Shown: positions 44,018 through 53,797, numbered from the stretch's first letter. The stretch: DNA of 64,000 nucleotides from Terriglobia bacterium (GCA_020073665.1 JAIQEU010000010.1:100258-164257); one strand, 5' to 3'. Made by a program: numbers and translations. The notes: generated from the letters alone by a model not told the origin.

Positions 44018-46321
44018 TCACTTCACGGTCAGCGTGGCGATCTTGCTGCTTCCATTGGCCGCGACGGCGAACTGAACTGCGGTCGACTGAACAACCGGAT
44101 CGGAAGTCACCGAAAACGTGGCGATGGTATTGCCGGCCGGGATGGTAAAGGTCGTGGGCGCCGAGGCGATCGCGCCGGATCCGCTGATAACGATCAGCGT
44201 GACTTGCGTATCGACGGGCAAAGGCAGACTGAAGCTGAGGCTGCCTTGCGCACTGCTGCCTCCGGTCACGGTGCCCGGAGTAAAGGTGAAGCTGGTCAGC
44301 GAGTTTGCCTTCACGGTGAGGGTTCCGGTCTTGCTGCCTCCGCTGGCGGTGGCGGAAACCTTCACGGTGGTCTTGGTAGCCACGGGGTTGGTCACCAGGG
44401 TGAAGTTGGCGGACGAACTGCCGGCCAGCACGGTGACCGAATTGGGGATGGAAGCCACAGCACTGTTGCCGCTAGTCACGGCCAGGGTCACCGTGGTGTC
44501 GGCCGCCGGTGCGGCGCTCAGGGTCACCGTTCCCGTGCTGCTTCCGCCTCCCGTTACCGAACTTGGGGAGAACGTAAACGACTTCGGGATGTTGGGCTTC
44601 ACGGTGAAGCTACCCGTGACGCTGGTTCCATTGGCGCTGGCCGAAATCTTGACGGTGGCACTGGTGGTCACAGCGTTCGTGACCACCGGAAAGGTTGCCG
44701 TGGAACTGCCCATGGGGACGGTCACGGAGCTCGGGATGGAACCCACCGCCGAACCTCCGCTGGTGACGGCGAGTGAGACGACCGTGGTCACCGGAGCGGG
44801 AGCCGCCATGGTGACTGTGCCGGTTGTGGAGGTTCCGCCGAAGGGCGACGTAGGGCTGAAGACGAGTGAGCTGGGAATTTCCGGAGTGAGCGTAAGCACG
44901 CTCGAGAGCGTTGCCCCGCCGTAGGAGGCAGTCAAGGTCGCGGTGGTCTTGCTGGAGACCGCCGTTGTGGTGACCGTGAAGGAGCCGCTAGTTGCACCTT
45001 GAGCCACGGTGACGCTCGGCGGAACCACGGCCAGAGAGCTGTTGCTGGTCAGAGTGGCAACCGCGCCTCCGTTAGGCGCGATGCCGACCAGGTAGACGGT
45101 TCCAATCGAGGAGGCCGAACCCACCACGCTGGGAGGATTCAGTTTGAAGTTATAGAGAGCCGCCTGCGAGCTGACGCCAGTGGCATCGATGATGTATAGA
45201 CCGGTATTGCGATCGCTCAACAACACTCGGTCCTGACCGAGGTAAGGATAGACACCCCAGTTGCCGGACAGTTGCGTCGGAGTAACTGCCCCCGGCCAGG
45301 TGTCATAACTGCCGATCAACACCGGGCTCGCGGGATTAGTGATGTCAAAAATCAGGGTGCCGGCCTGGAACCAGGAAACATATAACAGGTTACCCATGAT
45401 CTTCGGGTCATGCGGCGCTACCGCATCAATGCCCAGCGCGGTCATGGTCAGCGTCGAGGCCACGGTCACGTTGGCCGGGTTGCTGATGTTATAGATTTTC
45501 ACTTCGGAAGTGCCGTCGGTGGTTTTTCTGGTGTAGGCGAGATAATTTCCATTGGCGGTGGCCGAACTGCTGCTGCCGTCAATGCCCGCGCTGAACGATC
45601 CCAGAAGCACCGGGGCCTGGGTGGCAATGTTGGTGATGTCCCAGATGTCGCACTTCCCTCCCCAGCCAGCGGTGTAAAGCCGCACCGAGCCAGCGCCGTT
45701 GTCCTGGATGGTGATGTCGTTTACCCACATCGGGTCGGTAGCAGTGAATGTGGTCTTCAGAACCGGGAGAGAAGGATTGCTGACATCAAATACCTTGATG
45801 ATGGCCGGGGCTACCAGATTCTGCGGAATGAAAACGAAGTTGTTCCAGACTGCAATCTTGTGCGTATTGTCGTACCCGCCGTTGGCCGAGGTGATAGTCG
45901 AGAGCAGCTGAGGATTGGTGGGATCGGAAACGTTAACGATGTGCAATCCGAATCCCATGTTGCTGGCAAAGTAGCCGATGCCGTTGGCGACCTTAATGTC
46001 CTCCATGTCGAGCGAATTGGAGGGCGCGTAATAGGAAGCAAGCACGGGCGCGCTGGGATTCGTGATGTCGTAGATCAGCACGCCGTTGCGGCGCTCGGAG
46101 CCGATGTAGGCGTAATGGCCGTCTCCCCAAACTCCGGCATAGCTCTGGTTGCCCTTGTAGGGATCCGCTTGCGCGCGCAGAGTGGTGTGGATTCCCTGGG
46201 CATGGGCGCTGGCCAGCAGGCCCACGACCAGCAGTGCAAGAACCAGCCGGTTGGCGGGTCGCCGTCCCGACGTTTCCCGCAGGTTGTGCGTCAAAATCAA
46301 GTCTCTCTCCAGATCTGCCAA
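44018..46321 (-). CDS. Exported LVIVD beta-propeller protein with Ig-like repeats
   Basis: 767 residues. Signal peptide with core ALLVVGLLASA (about residues 28-41). Residues about 45-400 carry repeated DITNPSAPVL, DPTNPQLL, DVSNPSLPVL and DITNPASPVL units, the LVIVD-repeat signature of a surface or periplasmic propeller. Residues about 410-767 are four related Ig-like modules of about 85-95 residues, each with a VTVxxGSSxATF-type strand and a TLTVK-type end. DNA for these modules is repetitive. Probably a cell-surface or secreted binding protein. The first 20 residues before the signal peptide may be an over-extension of the start. Confidence 0.82.
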   Translation of the reverse strand: MADLERDLILTHNLRETSGRRPANRLVLALLVVGLLASAHAQGIHTTLRAQADPYKGNQSYAGVWGDGHYAYIGSERRNGVLIYDITNPSAPVLASYYAPSNSLDMEDIKVANGIGYFASNMGFGLHIVNVSDPTNPQLLSTITSANGGYDNTHKIAVWNNFVFIPQNLVAPAIIKVFDVSNPSLPVLKTTFTATDPMWVNDITIQDNGAGSVRLYTAGWGGKCDIWDITNIATQAPVLLGSFSAGIDGSSSSATANGNYLAYTRKTTDGTSEVKIYNISNPANVTVASTLTMTALGIDAVAPHDPKIMGNLLYVSWFQAGTLIFDITNPASPVLIGSYDTWPGAVTPTQLSGNWGVYPYLGQDRVLLSDRNTGLYIIDATGVSSQAALYNFKLNPPSVVGSASSIGTVYLVGIAPNGGAVATLTSNSSLAVVPPSVTVAQGATSGSFTVTTTAVSSKTTATLTASYGGATLSSVLTLTPEIPSSLVFSPTSPFGGTSTTGTVTMAAPAPVTTVVSLAVTSGGSAVGSIPSSVTVPMGSSTATFPVVTNAVTTSATVKISASANGTSVTGSFTVKPNIPKSFTFSPSSVTGGGSSTGTVTLSAAPAADTTVTLAVTSGNSAVASIPNSVTVLAGSSSANFTLVTNPVATKTTVKVSATASGGSKTGTLTVKANSLTSFTFTPGTVTGGSSAQGSLSFSLPLPVDTQVTLIVISGSGAIASAPTTFTIPAGNTIATFSVTSDPVVQSTAVQFAVAANGSSKIATLTVK

Positions 46322-46469
46322 AGGGGGGACGCCGGCTCTTGTTCAAGTAGTGCATTTGTGAGAGCAACGGGCTTGCCAACCGGGACCCGCTAAACGATGT
46401 ATAAACAGTTGAAAATACAAATATTAGGCTGCAAGGCCCAGCTCAAGTCGTCACTTTCCGGCGGCGCCT

Positions 46470-46485
46470 ATGCAAATAGTTGCAC
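46470..46485. promoter_or_regulatory. GTGCAAA-type dyad, imperfect copy 2
   Basis: ATGCAAA-TA-GTTGCAC keeps the TGCAA/TTGCA core of the two perfect dyads. It lies 103 bases before the glycosyltransferase start and about 150 bases before the divergent LVIVD gene. Confidence 0.4.
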
Positions 46486-46588
46486 ACCAGGGTGTATACA
46501 AGGTTTGTCCCCTGAGCGGCCGGGTATTGCACCAAGCCAGCGGGAAGGCCGCAACTTTGCTTTAAACTGAGCACAGCCTTTTCCCCTC

Positions 46589-47353
46589 ATGAAATTGTCG
46601 GTCGTCATGCCGGTGTACAACGAGCGCGGCACGCTGCTCCAGGTAGTGGAGCGCGTGCTCGCCGTGCCGCTCGAAATCGAACTGCTTTGCGTGGATGACG
46701 GATCGCGCGATGGTTCGCGAGAAATCCTGGCGATTCTGGCCAAGCAGCACCCGCAGATGCGGGTCTACCTGCAGCCGCAGAACATGGGAAAGGGCGCGGC
46801 TTTGCGTCGCGGATTTCAGGAAGCCTCCGGGGACTTTGTCATCGTGCAAGACGCCGATCTGGAATACGATCCGGCCGAATATCCTGTACTTCTGGAGCCG
46901 CTGATCCAGGGCAAAGCCGACGTGGTGTATGGCTCGCGCTTCCTGGGGAGCGGGCCGCATCGCGTGCTGTACTTCTGGCACTCGGTGGGAAACTCGCTGC
47001 TGACGCTGCTTTCCAACTGCCTCACCAACATCAACCTGAGCGACATGGAAACCTGCTACAAAGTTTTCCGCCGCGAGGTTATCCAGTCGATTCCCATCGA
47101 GGAGAACCGTTTCGGATTCGAGCCGGAAATTACGGTGAAAGTGGCCAAGCGGCGATTGCGCATCTACGAAGTCGGCATCGGCTACTGGGGACGCACTTAC
47201 GAAGAAGGCAAGAAGATCGGCTGGAAAGACGGCGTGCGCGCATTGTGGTGCCTGCTGAAATACTCCATCAAGGAACCCGCGGTGAGTGCGCAGGCGGCGT
47301 ACGATTCCATTCCGCAACCCTCCCAGAAATCAGCCTCGAGTACGGGGAACTAA
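46589..47353 (+). CDS. Family 2 glycosyltransferase (DPM1-like)
   Basis: 254 residues, soluble GT-A fold: [16 protein letters not shown], nucleotide-sugar acidic motif VDDGSRDGS and metal motif QDADLEYDP, then GSRFLG and the acceptor-side [12 protein letters not shown]. This is the dolichyl/polyprenyl-phosphate mannose synthase-like group; the absence of membrane segments means it charges a lipid phosphate or feeds a pathway rather than anchoring itself. Its stop overlaps the stop of the convergent C-domain gene by four bases. It may supply the sugar used with the ABC exporter at 53 kb. Confidence 0.88.
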   Translation: MKLSVVMPVYNERGTLLQVVERVLAVPLEIELLCVDDGSRDGSREILAILAKQHPQMRVYLQPQNMGKGAALRRGFQEASGDFVIVQDADLEYDPAEYPVLLEPLIQGKADVVYGSRFLGSGPHRVLYFWHSVGNSLLTLLSNCLTNINLSDMETCYKVFRREVIQSIPIEENRFGFEPEITVKVAKRRLRIYEVGIGYWGRTYEEGKKIGWKDGVRALWCLLKYSIKEPAVSAQAAYDSIPQPSQKSASSTGN

Positions 47354-48771
47354 CGCCGCAATCCGGCGCTGGTACGGACCCTTTGGCTCACCTCGCGAAC
47401 CACTGAGACTTCGGAGAACGGGATGTCGGGCTGCGCTATCAAAGCGCGCAGCACTGCAGCGAAATCGACCGCCATCTGCGCGATGGTCGCTTCCTTGAAC
47501 AGATCGGTGCTGTATTCGAAGAAGCCGCCCTGTCCGGTAGCGGCCTCCAGTTCCATCGCCAGATCGAACTTGGCGGTGCCGTTGTTGACGTATTTAGGTG
47601 GCGTAATTTCCAGACCCTTGAGGGTGAGCGCCGGTACCGACGCCTTGACCACGCGGAAGTTCACCTGGAACAGGGGCATGCGTCCGGCCTCGCGGGGTGG
47701 GCGCAGGGCTTCGACCAACCTGTCGAAGGTCAGGTCGGCGTGTTCGACGGCGCCCTGCACAACTTGGTCGACACGTTTCATCAGCTCGCGGAACGTGGGG
47801 TTGCCGGAAAGGTCGCTGCGCAGCACCAGCGTGTTGACGAAGAATCCGATAGCGCCTTCCATGCCAGGACGCTTGCGCGGCGCGACCGGAGAACCCACGG
47901 AAATATCGTTCTGTCCGGAGTAGCAATGCAGGAAAACGTTGAAAGCCGCGCAGGTGCCGCGGAAGGGCGTGGTCCCGCTGGCTTTGCTCAGCGCGGCGAT
48001 GGCGTTGATTGCGTCCAACTCGAGCACCATGGGGTAGCGGGTGCCGCGCAGGCTGGAAAGCGCCGGCCGCGGCTTGTCGGTCGGTAGCGTGAGTTGCTCT
48101 GCGCCGGTGAGTTGCTGCTTCCAATAGGCGGTCAGCCGCTCCAGTCGCTCGCCCTGCAGGTAGCGATTCTGCCAAAGGGCAAAGTCGCTGTACTGGATTG
48201 CGGGTTCGGGCAAGGTCACTGGCTGGCCGCTGACGAAGCCTTCGTACAACGGCGTTAGCTCCTGGTACATAATTTCAGTGGAACCAAATTCGGTGGCGAT
48301 GTGATGGGCGACGTGCAGGAACACCCATTCGTCGTCCGCCACCCGAAACAGGGCCGCGCGCAGCATGAGGTCACGGGCCAGGTTGAAAGGCCGCGCAGCT
48401 TCCTGATTCACCAACCGCTGGGCTTCGGCTTCGCGTTCGGGCTGAGGCAGATGACGCAGGTCGGTTTGCTTCAGTTCGAAGGCCCACTTCTTCAAGACCA
48501 CCGGAGTGGGATTTCCGCCGGGAGCCAGGAACACGGAGCGTAGCACTTCGTGCCGGCCGACAAGCACGTGAAACGCTTTTTGCAGGGCGTCGATGTTTAA
48601 CGGGCCGCTGATCCGGGCGACGTAGGGCACGTTGTAAACGCCGGAGCCGGGCGTGAGCTGATCTAGATACCACAGCCGGCGCTGGGTGAAAGAGATGGGG
48701 CGAGGATCATCGGGCTGCCGACGGCAGAGGATGGGATCGGGTTCGGGTTGTTGTGCCGTGGCAACGGTCAT
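47350..48771 (-). CDS. Free-standing NRPS condensation domain
   Basis: 473 residues, a whole condensation domain without A or PCP. It begins with the typical [20 protein letters not shown] pattern and contains the later [23 protein letters not shown] motif. The catalytic HHxxxDG reads HHIATEF (H156, H157, E161), so both histidines remain but Asp is Glu and Gly is Phe. It could ligate an acyl or amine partner to a PCP-bound chain in trans, or transfer the final chain to an acceptor. The ATG 48771 is used; a GTG 54 bases upstream falls inside an intergenic repeat. Divergent from the NRPS next door. Confidence 0.85.
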   Translation of the reverse strand: MTVATAQQPEPDPILCRRQPDDPRPISFTQRRLWYLDQLTPGSGVYNVPYVARISGPLNIDALQKAFHVLVGRHEVLRSVFLAPGGNPTPVVLKKWAFELKQTDLRHLPQPEREAEAQRLVNQEAARPFNLARDLMLRAALFRVADDEWVFLHVAHHIATEFGSTEIMYQELTPLYEGFVSGQPVTLPEPAIQYSDFALWQNRYLQGERLERLTAYWKQQLTGAEQLTLPTDKPRPALSSLRGTRYPMVLELDAINAIAALSKASGTTPFRGTCAAFNVFLHCYSGQNDISVGSPVAPRKRPGMEGAIGFFVNTLVLRSDLSGNPTFRELMKRVDQVVQGAVEHADLTFDRLVEALRPPREAGRMPLFQVNFRVVKASVPALTLKGLEITPPKYVNNGTAKFDLAMELEAATGQGGFFEYSTDLFKEATIAQMAVDFAAVLRALIAQPDIPFSEVSVVREVSQRVRTSAGLRR

Positions 48772-48788
48772 GAGGAACGGGGCGTCTC

Positions 48789-48851
48789 GGCTTTTAGGGC
48801 TTAAGCTTCTAGCTCCTAGCTTCACGAACTCAGAGCCTACAGCCTAAAGCC
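48789..48851. repeat. Imperfect intergenic inverted repeat
   Basis: Arms GGCTTTTAGGGCT (48789-48801) and AGCCTAAAGCC (48841-48851) flank a run of AGCTTCT/AGCTCCT/AGCTT units. It lies between the divergent C-domain and NRPS genes and resembles the other word-repeat palindromes of the window in design. Confidence 0.55.
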
Positions 48852-48902
48852 CGGGGCGTGATCCATCAACTGAAACCAAAGTAATGTGTTTAGCTTCCCG
48901 AC

Positions 48903-48931
48903 TTGTGAGAAAAAATAGCGTCCAGCATACT
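48903..48931 (+). promoter_or_regulatory. Candidate sigma-70 promoter of the first NRPS gene
   Basis: TTGTGA, 17 bases, CATACT: four of six to each consensus box, with the -10 ending about 60 bases before the start codon. Visual call only. Confidence 0.35.
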
Positions 48932-48991
48932 GGGGATTGGTGTTGCCTCGAACCCAACCCAAGGCAAGCAAAGAAGGAGTAGCCTAGTTCA

Positions 48992-51900
48992 ATGGCCGAG
49001 CCCGTGACGGCAGGATTTCAATTATCACCGCAGCAGAAACACCTTTGGAGTCTATCCGCTGGCCAACCAGCGGCGGCGCAGGTGGCGGTGTTGCTCGAAG
49101 GCAAGCTTGAGTTCGAACGTCTGAAAACTTCCCTGCTGAGCCTGGTGGATCGGCACGAAATCCTGCGCACCATTTTCCCGCGAAATCCGGGCATGAAGTT
49201 CCCCTTCCAGGTGGTGAGCGACCGCAGTGCCATGCCGTGGAATGAGGAGGACCTGCGCGGGCTGGACTCGGCGCGGCAAACGCAGCGCATAGAGCAGTTG
49301 TGGACGCAAGGCACGCAATTGGATCTGGAGCATGCCCCCGCTTTGCGCGCGTGCCTGGCCGCATTGGCGGATGACCGCTGCCTGCTGATGCTCAGTCTGC
49401 CGGGATTGTGTGCGGACGACACTACGCTCAGAAACCTGGTCACGGAGTTACAAGGGTTGTATGCCGGCTCGCCGCAGAGCGACGCGGATCCACTGCAATA
49501 CGCCGACTATTCGGAATGGCAGAACGAACTGGTGCAGAAGAACGACGAGGAAGCCGCCGCGGCAAAGCAGTATTGGAAGCAGCATGACTTTTCTGCCATT
49601 CCGCCGCTGGCTCTGCCGTTTGAAGCCCGGGCGGAAGCGGAGGAAGCTTGCCAGCCAGAAACCGTGACGGTTCCGCTGGATCACGAGTTTTTCAAACGGC
49701 TGGATGCCGCATTGTCCGGAGATCCAGCCGGTTTCTTGCTGGCGGGTTGGCAGGTGCTGCTGTGGCGATTGACTGGGCAAGTTGAGGTCAGCCTCGGCGT
49801 AGTCAGCGATGGCAGGAGCCACGAGGAACTAGGCGGCGCGATGGGGTTGTTCGCCAAGGCGCTTCCGCTCTACGCAAACTTCGAGGCACCACGATCTTTC
49901 GCCGACGTCGTTAAACAAGTAAAGCAATCCCGCTCAGAGGCGATCGAATTTCAGGACTACCTAGACCTGACCGGCCAGGACTGGGCCAACGGCTTCAGCG
50001 TCGAGGAGAAGTGTCCCAAACAGCAGGCGGGTGGAGTTGCTTTTTCGATTTCGCAGCAGCGTTGCTTCAGCAATCGTTTTCGACTGCAGCTTCGCTGCAT
50101 GGTTGACGATGGCGCCTGGAGCGCCGAACTGCTTTACGACCGTGCACACTTCCAGCGCGAGGTTGTGGAGCGCCTGGCACAACGGCTTGGCATCCTGCTG
50201 GCCGCTGCGGCAGCCGATCCCAGCAGGCAGGCCAGCGTGTTGCCGATTATGGATGCCACCGAGCGGCAAGCGATCCTGGTTGGATTCAACCAGACTGCAG
50301 CTGATTTCCCGCGGGACCAGTGCATCCATCATCTGTTCGAAGACCAAGCCGCACGCACCCCGGACCGCCCAGCGTTGCGTTGTGGCGAGGACGAGTTCAG
50401 TTACGCGGCTTTGAACGTCGCAGCCAACCGGATCGCGCACTTGCTTCGCCAACGCGGAGTGAAGGCGAATGTTCCGGTCGGGCTGTGCGTGGAGCGCTCG
50501 GCGGAGATGATCATCGGCCTGCTGGGAATTCTGAAGGCAGGCGGTTGTTATGTACCGCTGGTGCCCGACAATCCCAAGGCCCGGCTGGCGCACCAATTTG
50601 CCGAGACCGCGGCGCCGGTAGTGATCACCCAGCAGAAGCTGCTCGACCGCCTGCCGGAGTTCGGCGGGGAGACGATCTGTCTTGATCGCGATCGTGGTTT
50701 GCTGGAGAAGCAACCCGATGGCAATCCGGAGCGTAACAACTCTCCAGAAGATCTCGTTTATGTGATCTACACCTCCGGCTCCACGGGAATTCCCAAGGGC
50801 GTGGCGGTGCGGCATTTCAACCTGGTGAACTACAGCCACTTCATTTGCCGGCGCCTGCGGCTGGACCAGCATCCCCAAGTCCTGCACTTCGCCACGGTTT
50901 CCACCATCAGTGCTGATCTGGGCAACACCTGCGTTTTCCCCGCGTTGATTTCGGGCGGATGCCTGCACGTGATCGGGTTCGAGATGGCAATGGCGGCCAA
51001 CCTGTTTGCCGGTTACGCCGCCGCACATCCCATTGACGTGTTGAAGATCACTCCCTCGCACCTCACCACGCTCTTGAATGCGGCCGAGGGCAAAGCAGTC
51101 TTGCCGCGCCAGTACCTGGTGCTGGGCGGAGAAGCTTCGAGCTGGCACCTGGTGGAACGCATTCAGCAGTCTGGCAATTGTGCGGTAATCAATCACTACG
51201 GGCCGACGGAAGCCACCGTGGGCTGCTGCACCTTTGCGGTGCGCGAGAACGACGTTGCGGCGTGGGCGCCGGCTACGATACCGATCGGCCGTCCTATCGC
51301 CAACGACGAAATTTACATCCTCGACCAGCATCTCGAGCCCACGCCAATCGGGGTTCCGGGAGAGCTTTGCATCGGGGGCACGGGGCTGGCGAAGGGTTAC
51401 CTCAACCAGCCGCAGCAGACGGCGGAGCGTTTCATTCCGCATCCGTTCTCCAAAATCACTTCGGCGCGCCTCTACCGCACCGGAGACCTGGCAAGATTTC
51501 TGCCGGATGGCAACGTCGAATTCCTGGGACGGATCGACCACCAGGTGAAGATTCGCGGCTTCCGCGTAGAGCCGGCGGAGATCGAGGCCGTGCTCAAGCA
51601 GCATCCGGCGGTCAGGCAGAGTGTGATCGTGCCCTACCAGGACAAGTCAGGTGAGAAGCGGCTGGCGGCGTACATCGTTGCGGCGAAACCTCCGGCCAGC
51701 GAGGACCTGCGGGCATTCCTGCTGCAGCAGTTGCCCGACTACATGGTGCCATCGGCTTTCGTGGCGCTCGAGGCACTCCCGCTGACGGCGAACGGGAAAG
51801 TTGATCTGCGAGCGCTGCCGTCCCCGGAAGAGGGACAGGCCAAGGTTGAACGCGAATTCGTCGCGCCCCGCAACCCAGCAGAAGAAAAGCTGGTTGGCAT

Positions 51901-52228
51901 CTGGACAGAGGTTCTGAAACTGGAGCGGGTGAGCGTGAACGATAATTTCTTTGAGCTGGGTGGACATTCGCTACTGGCTACGCAGATCATTTCGCGCATC
52001 CGCAACGCCTTCCGGGTGCAACTGCCGCTGCATAGTTTCCTGGAGACGCCGACGGTGGCGGGGTTAGCAGAGAAAATCAGTCATTGTCCGCCGGCGGAAA
52101 CAGAGGAGGAAGAAATGGCGCGGCTGCTAGGGGAACTCGACGGGCTGTCCGATGAAGAGGCGGAACGGCTGCTGGCGGCCGAAGCCGAAAAGAGTAGCGA
52201 GCCGGGAAAAAGTGGATCGGGGCGCTAA
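48992..52228 (+). CDS. Nonribosomal peptide synthetase, C*-A(Asp-like)-PCP
   Basis: 1078 residues. Residues about 8-430 are a condensation domain whose HHxxxDG is replaced by LPGLCAD (136-142), so it is probably inactive. The adenylation domain (about 455-955) has YTSGSTGIPKG, YGPTEA, YRTGDLARF and NGKVDLRALP. Its pocket residues, aligned by eye to GrsA PheA, are D642, L643, T646, K685, V710, G712, H735, V743, G744 and K, giving DLTKVGHVGK; from memory this is one change from the surfactin aspartate code. The PCP has its serine at S993 (LGGHSLLA). No thioesterase or epimerase. The C-terminus ends in a short helix (LSDEEAERLLAA), a typical docking tail; the N-terminus of the giant NRPS (LSPAKRALLERKRK) looks like its partner. 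A GGAG lies 12 bases before the ATG. Confidence 0.92.
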   Translation: MAEPVTAGFQLSPQQKHLWSLSAGQPAAAQVAVLLEGKLEFERLKTSLLSLVDRHEILRTIFPRNPGMKFPFQVVSDRSAMPWNEEDLRGLDSARQTQRIEQLWTQGTQLDLEHAPALRACLAALADDRCLLMLSLPGLCADDTTLRNLVTELQGLYAGSPQSDADPLQYADYSEWQNELVQKNDEEAAAAKQYWKQHDFSAIPPLALPFEARAEAEEACQPETVTVPLDHEFFKRLDAALSGDPAGFLLAGWQVLLWRLTGQVEVSLGVVSDGRSHEELGGAMGLFAKALPLYANFEAPRSFADVVKQVKQSRSEAIEFQDYLDLTGQDWANGFSVEEKCPKQQAGGVAFSISQQRCFSNRFRLQLRCMVDDGAWSAELLYDRAHFQREVVERLAQRLGILLAAAAADPSRQASVLPIMDATERQAILVGFNQTAADFPRDQCIHHLFEDQAARTPDRPALRCGEDEFSYAALNVAANRIAHLLRQRGVKANVPVGLCVERSAEMIIGLLGILKAGGCYVPLVPDNPKARLAHQFAETAAPVVITQQKLLDRLPEFGGETICLDRDRGLLEKQPDGNPERNNSPEDLVYVIYTSGSTGIPKGVAVRHFNLVNYSHFICRRLRLDQHPQVLHFATVSTISADLGNTCVFPALISGGCLHVIGFEMAMAANLFAGYAAAHPIDVLKITPSHLTTLLNAAEGKAVLPRQYLVLGGEASSWHLVERIQQSGNCAVINHYGPTEATVGCCTFAVRENDVAAWAPATIPIGRPIANDEIYILDQHLEPTPIGVPGELCIGGTGLAKGYLNQPQQTAERFIPHPFSKITSARLYRTGDLARFLPDGNVEFLGRIDHQVKIRGFRVEPAEIEAVLKQHPAVRQSVIVPYQDKSGEKRLAAYIVAAKPPASEDLRAFLLQQLPDYMVPSAFVALEALPLTANGKVDLRALPSPEEGQAKVEREFVAPRNPAEEKLVGIWTEVLKLERVSVNDNFFELGGHSLLATQIISRIRNAFRVQLPLHSFLETPTVAGLAEKISHCPPAETEEEEMARLLGELDGLSDEEAERLLAAEAEKSSEPGKSGSGR

Positions 52229-52244
52229 CTAATCACACCCTGCA

Positions 52245-52673
52245 TCAGTACCCGCGATGGCCATGGCCGGTTCCTTTGGAGGAAGCGTGCGCTGACTGAG
52301 CCGCTTTCGCGCCGCTCTTGGGCGCCTGGTAGCCGAAGTTCATGCTCCCCTTGCTGCCCTTGCTGTCTGACGACTTAATCGCCGCCACCTTGGGCGCCGC
52401 AACTCTTTTTTCCGCCGGACCGGTCGCGACCTTGGCGTTCTGTTTCTCCAGTTCCTTGAGTTGGGAATCCATACTGCCCGCCTTGGGAGCGTGCGTGGCG
52501 GCTGGCGAGTACGTGCTGTGATGTTTGGGCAATCCCGGTTCCTTGGGAACTCGGTCCGCAGCGCCGGTGGTGGTCACGGTTCGCTTGTGCTGGGTGGGTT
52601 GCTGCTTCTGCTCAGCGGACGCGAACGAAACCACTAACCCCAACATCGTCAATAGAAATACAATGCGCTTCAT
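52245..52673 (-). CDS. Small exported Lys/Ser/His-rich protein
   Basis: 142 residues with a clear signal peptide (MKRIVFLLTMLGLVVSF, cleavage near ASA). The mature protein is low-complexity, basic, rich in Ala, Lys, Ser and Gly, ending in GTGHGHRGY. No fold is expected. AGGAG precedes the ATG 52673; a much longer in-frame start adds an unconserved leader. It lies in the NRPS locus on the opposite strand and is probably unrelated in function. Confidence 0.65.
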   Translation of the reverse strand: MKRIVFLLTMLGLVVSFASAEQKQQPTQHKRTVTTTGAADRVPKEPGLPKHHSTYSPAATHAPKAGSMDSQLKELEKQNAKVATGPAEKRVAAPKVAAIKSSDSKGSKGSMNFGYQAPKSGAKAAQSAHASSKGTGHGHRGY

Positions 52674-52974
52674 GTTAGTTCTCTCCTGCCAGCGAACCGG
52701 CCCGTGCGTTCCTTTGTCCTGGAGTGCACCCCTCGTAAGAGCACGTTTTCTGCCACTGGGTTGCACCCTCGGAAATCGGTAACCACCGGGTAATCTGGAC
52801 AATGCTACCAATTTATGCGAATCTTTGCCCCACGGACCCAGAGCCTGCGGTTACGGTGGTGTGTTTGGTTCAAGTGCTAGAAAGAGTTGCACTTGTCCGG
52901 TCGTGCGCGGCTTTGTCCGAAGCTGAAATCCTCCCCGACAGCGGCAGTCACCGAACCACGCCTGGAGCCAACGA
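52674..52974. other. Intergenic region ahead of the exporter
   Basis: About 300 bases between divergent genes. Contains AAGTGC and GCACTT (52871-52893), half-sites with the same TTGCAC word as the 16-bp dyads, about 85 bases before the permease gene. No gene or hairpin recognised. Confidence 0.45.
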
Positions 52975-53796
52975 GTGTCTTCTTTTGAGCTGACGATTCG
53001 GCCGCGCAAGGGATGGCAGCCCGTGGACTGGAAAGAAATTTTCCTCTACCGGGAACTGCTGGCGTTCTTGATGTGGCGCGACATCAAGATACGTTATCGC
53101 CAGACCCTGTTGGGCGGGCTGTGGGCGGTGCTGCAGCCGCTGATCGCCATGCTAATCTTCACTTTCGTTTTCAACCGCCTAGCGGGCGTGAAAAGCGACG
53201 GGCCTCCGTACCCGCTGTTCGCTTTCGCCGGGCTGGCGCCGTGGACATTTTTTTCCACTGCGCTTTCGCAATCCAGCAACAGCCTGGTAGCCAACCAGCA
53301 ACTGGTTTCGAAAGTCTATTTCCCCAGAGTTTTCATTCCGTTGGGTGCGGTGGGGGCGTTGCTGCTCGACATGGCATTCAGCATGGGACTGCTATTTGTG
53401 CTGATGCTGCACTATCACTGGCCGATCAGCATGCACGTGCTGTGGCTTCCGGTTTTTGTTCTGGCCGCGGTGCTTTCCGCCTCGGGGCTGGGCATGATTC
53501 TGTCGTCGCTCAACGTGAGCTTTCGCGACGTGAAGTACGCGGTGCCGTTCCTCATCCAGATGGGACTGTTCCTGACCCCGGTCATCTATCCGATCCATTA
53601 CATCCCGGAACGCTGGCAGATGCTGATGGGCCTGAATCCCATGACCGGCGTGGTGCTGGGATTTCGTTACTCGCTGCTGGGCAGCACCGCATCATGGACG
53701 GTGATGGGCGTCTCCCTGGGGGTGAGCTTCGCACTGTTCGTGCTGGGGCTGCTGGTCTTCCGGCGAATGGAGCGGCGTTTCGCCGACATTATCTGA
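52975..53796 (+). CDS. wzm: ABC-2 type polysaccharide export permease (Wzm-like)
   Basis: 273 residues, six membrane segments, ABC-2 architecture with the conserved WRDIKIRYRQTLLGGLWAVLQP entry (shown in part), TFVFNRLAG and LTPVIYPIHYIP. It is the membrane subunit of O-antigen/teichoic-acid-type ABC exporters. GTG start after GGAG. The ATPase gene begins one base after its stop. It sits between the two NRPS genes, so it may export a lipid-linked glycan or the peptide product itself. Confidence 0.92.
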   Translation: MSSFELTIRPRKGWQPVDWKEIFLYRELLAFLMWRDIKIRYRQTLLGGLWAVLQPLIAMLIFTFVFNRLAGVKSDGPPYPLFAFAGLAPWTFFSTALSQSSNSLVANQQLVSKVYFPRVFIPLGAVGALLLDMAFSMGLLFVLMLHYHWPISMHVLWLPVFVLAAVLSASGLGMILSSLNVSFRDVKYAVPFLIQMGLFLTPVIYPIHYIPERWQMLMGLNPMTGVVLGFRYSLLGSTASWTVMGVSLGVSFALFVLGLLVFRRMERRFADII

Positions 53797-53797
53797 C

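Noticed and set aside
49961..51604. 547-codon open frame antisense to the first NRPS
   Set aside because: No recognisable domain; it is the complement of a conserved A domain and therefore a shadow.
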